Under the pieces are notes generated by a model that saw only the letters and a list, made by a program, of their open reading frames with translations, made no database searches and was not told where the DNA came from. 15,208 bases of DNA from positions 1 through 15,208 of the forward strand of contig CAYXJR010000093.1 of NCBI GenBank assembly GCA_964465145.1, in the 5' to 3' direction. The first letter of the stretch is position 1. Each line of letters starts with the position of its first letter. Source of the stretch: JAUVKA01 sp964465145. Its GTDB lineage: Bacteria; Bacteroidota; Bacteroidia; Bacteroidales; UBA12481. A program made the position numbers and the translations under genes. Below, one piece after another: positions 14,961 to 15,208 of this stretch.

Positions 14961-15005
14961 CATCCTAATGCTAATTTTGCTACAGGGGTTCGATAATTTG
15001 CATTG

Positions 15006-15057
15006 CTGTTAAAGATCTGTTAAAGTATGAATTATCAGATTATTAGAACTAATTTTA
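15006..15057 (+). promoter_or_regulatory. Direct repeats and possible promoter before the histidine kinase
   Basis: CTGTTAAAG occurs at 15006-15014 and again at 15017-15025, an 11-nt period that places both on the same face of the helix. This is the usual layout of OmpR/PhoB-type response regulator sites. A near-consensus -7 box, TAATTTTA (15050-15057), lies downstream without a clear -33 box, as expected for an activated promoter. An alternative -7, TAATTTTG, lies at 14972-14979, upstream of the repeats. Confidence 0.4.
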
Positions 15058-15076
15058 TATCCCGGATTCTAAATAC

Positions 15077-15208
15077 ATGAATAAACGATCCATCCGCTTA
15101 ATAATAACCTTCGCCTCCGTCTCGCTTATAGGCTTGATCGCTACCCAACTTTTTTGGGTCGACAATGCTTTTAACCTGGCTGAAACCCAGTATGATAACC
15201 GTGTGACT
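15077..15208 (+). CDS. Probable sensor histidine kinase, N-terminus only (cut by window end)
   Basis: The frame is open from the ATG to the window edge (44 codons). It reads MNKRSIRLIITF, then a hydrophobic segment (about residues 8-28: IITFASVSLIGLIATQLFWV), then DNAFNLAETQYDNRV. A short basic start, one membrane helix ending in QLFWV and a following NAFNLAE-type segment resemble the beginning of many Bacteroidota sensor histidine kinases. Kinase motifs lie outside the window, so the call rests on the N-terminus and on the response-regulator-like repeats upstream. Another single-pass membrane protein cannot be excluded. Confidence 0.6.
   Translation, partial: MNKRSIRLIITFASVSLIGLIATQLFWVDNAFNLAETQYDNRVT

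Noticed and set aside
1..15208. CRISPR array, tRNA/rRNA, prophage, toxin-antitoxin or defence island
   Set aside because: No regularly spaced repeats, RNA gene cores, phage genes or paired small toxin genes were found; apart from the intron all genes are core functions.

Overview
The window is a stretch of ordinary chromosome from a member of the Bacteroidota, most likely a Bacteroidales-like lineage. Three things point there: the gene orders (pdxJ diverging from a CBS gene-nadK-DUF6089-uppS-bamA block; prs-rplY-pth), AT-rich spacers with TAnnTTTG-type -7 boxes instead of E. coli-like promoters, and the absence of Shine-Dalgarno sequences. The genus cannot be named from the sequence alone.

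Layout. About 90-1803 (minus) is a degenerate group II intron lying just downstream of the bamA stop codon. Its reverse transcriptase gene has lost an internal segment and is frameshifted; domain V/VI-like hairpins lie at its 3' end. From 7401 down to 1827 (minus) runs an envelope and cofactor cluster: CBS-domain protein, NAD kinase, a DUF6089-like outer membrane protein, undecaprenyl diphosphate synthase (uppS) and BamA. The last three overlap and probably form one transcription unit. pdxJ (plus, 7452-8174) diverges from this cluster. It converges on a second minus-strand group of alpha/beta hydrolase, 3'-5' exonuclease and uridine kinase (8257-10469), separated by a short spacer made of 8-nt tandem repeats. 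From 10562 to the end everything is on the plus strand: a Dabb-domain protein, mannose-6-phosphate isomerase, the ribosome-assembly GTPase EngB, PRPP synthetase (prs), ribosomal protein bL25 (rplY), peptidyl-tRNA hydrolase (pth) and the first 44 codons of a probable sensor histidine kinase.

How the genes fit together. uppS makes the lipid carrier for peptidoglycan and O-antigen, and BamA inserts outer membrane proteins, so the DUF6089-like protein between uppS and nadK is probably also an envelope protein. prs, udk, nadK and pdxJ supply nucleotide and cofactor precursors. engB, rplY and pth serve the ribosome and translation. This is a core-genome region with one broken retroelement.

I found no convincing undescribed system. 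The items most worth a second look are the decayed intron next to bamA, the 11-bp-phased direct repeats before the histidine kinase, a Glu replacing Asp in the EngB G4 motif, and the octamer repeat spacer.
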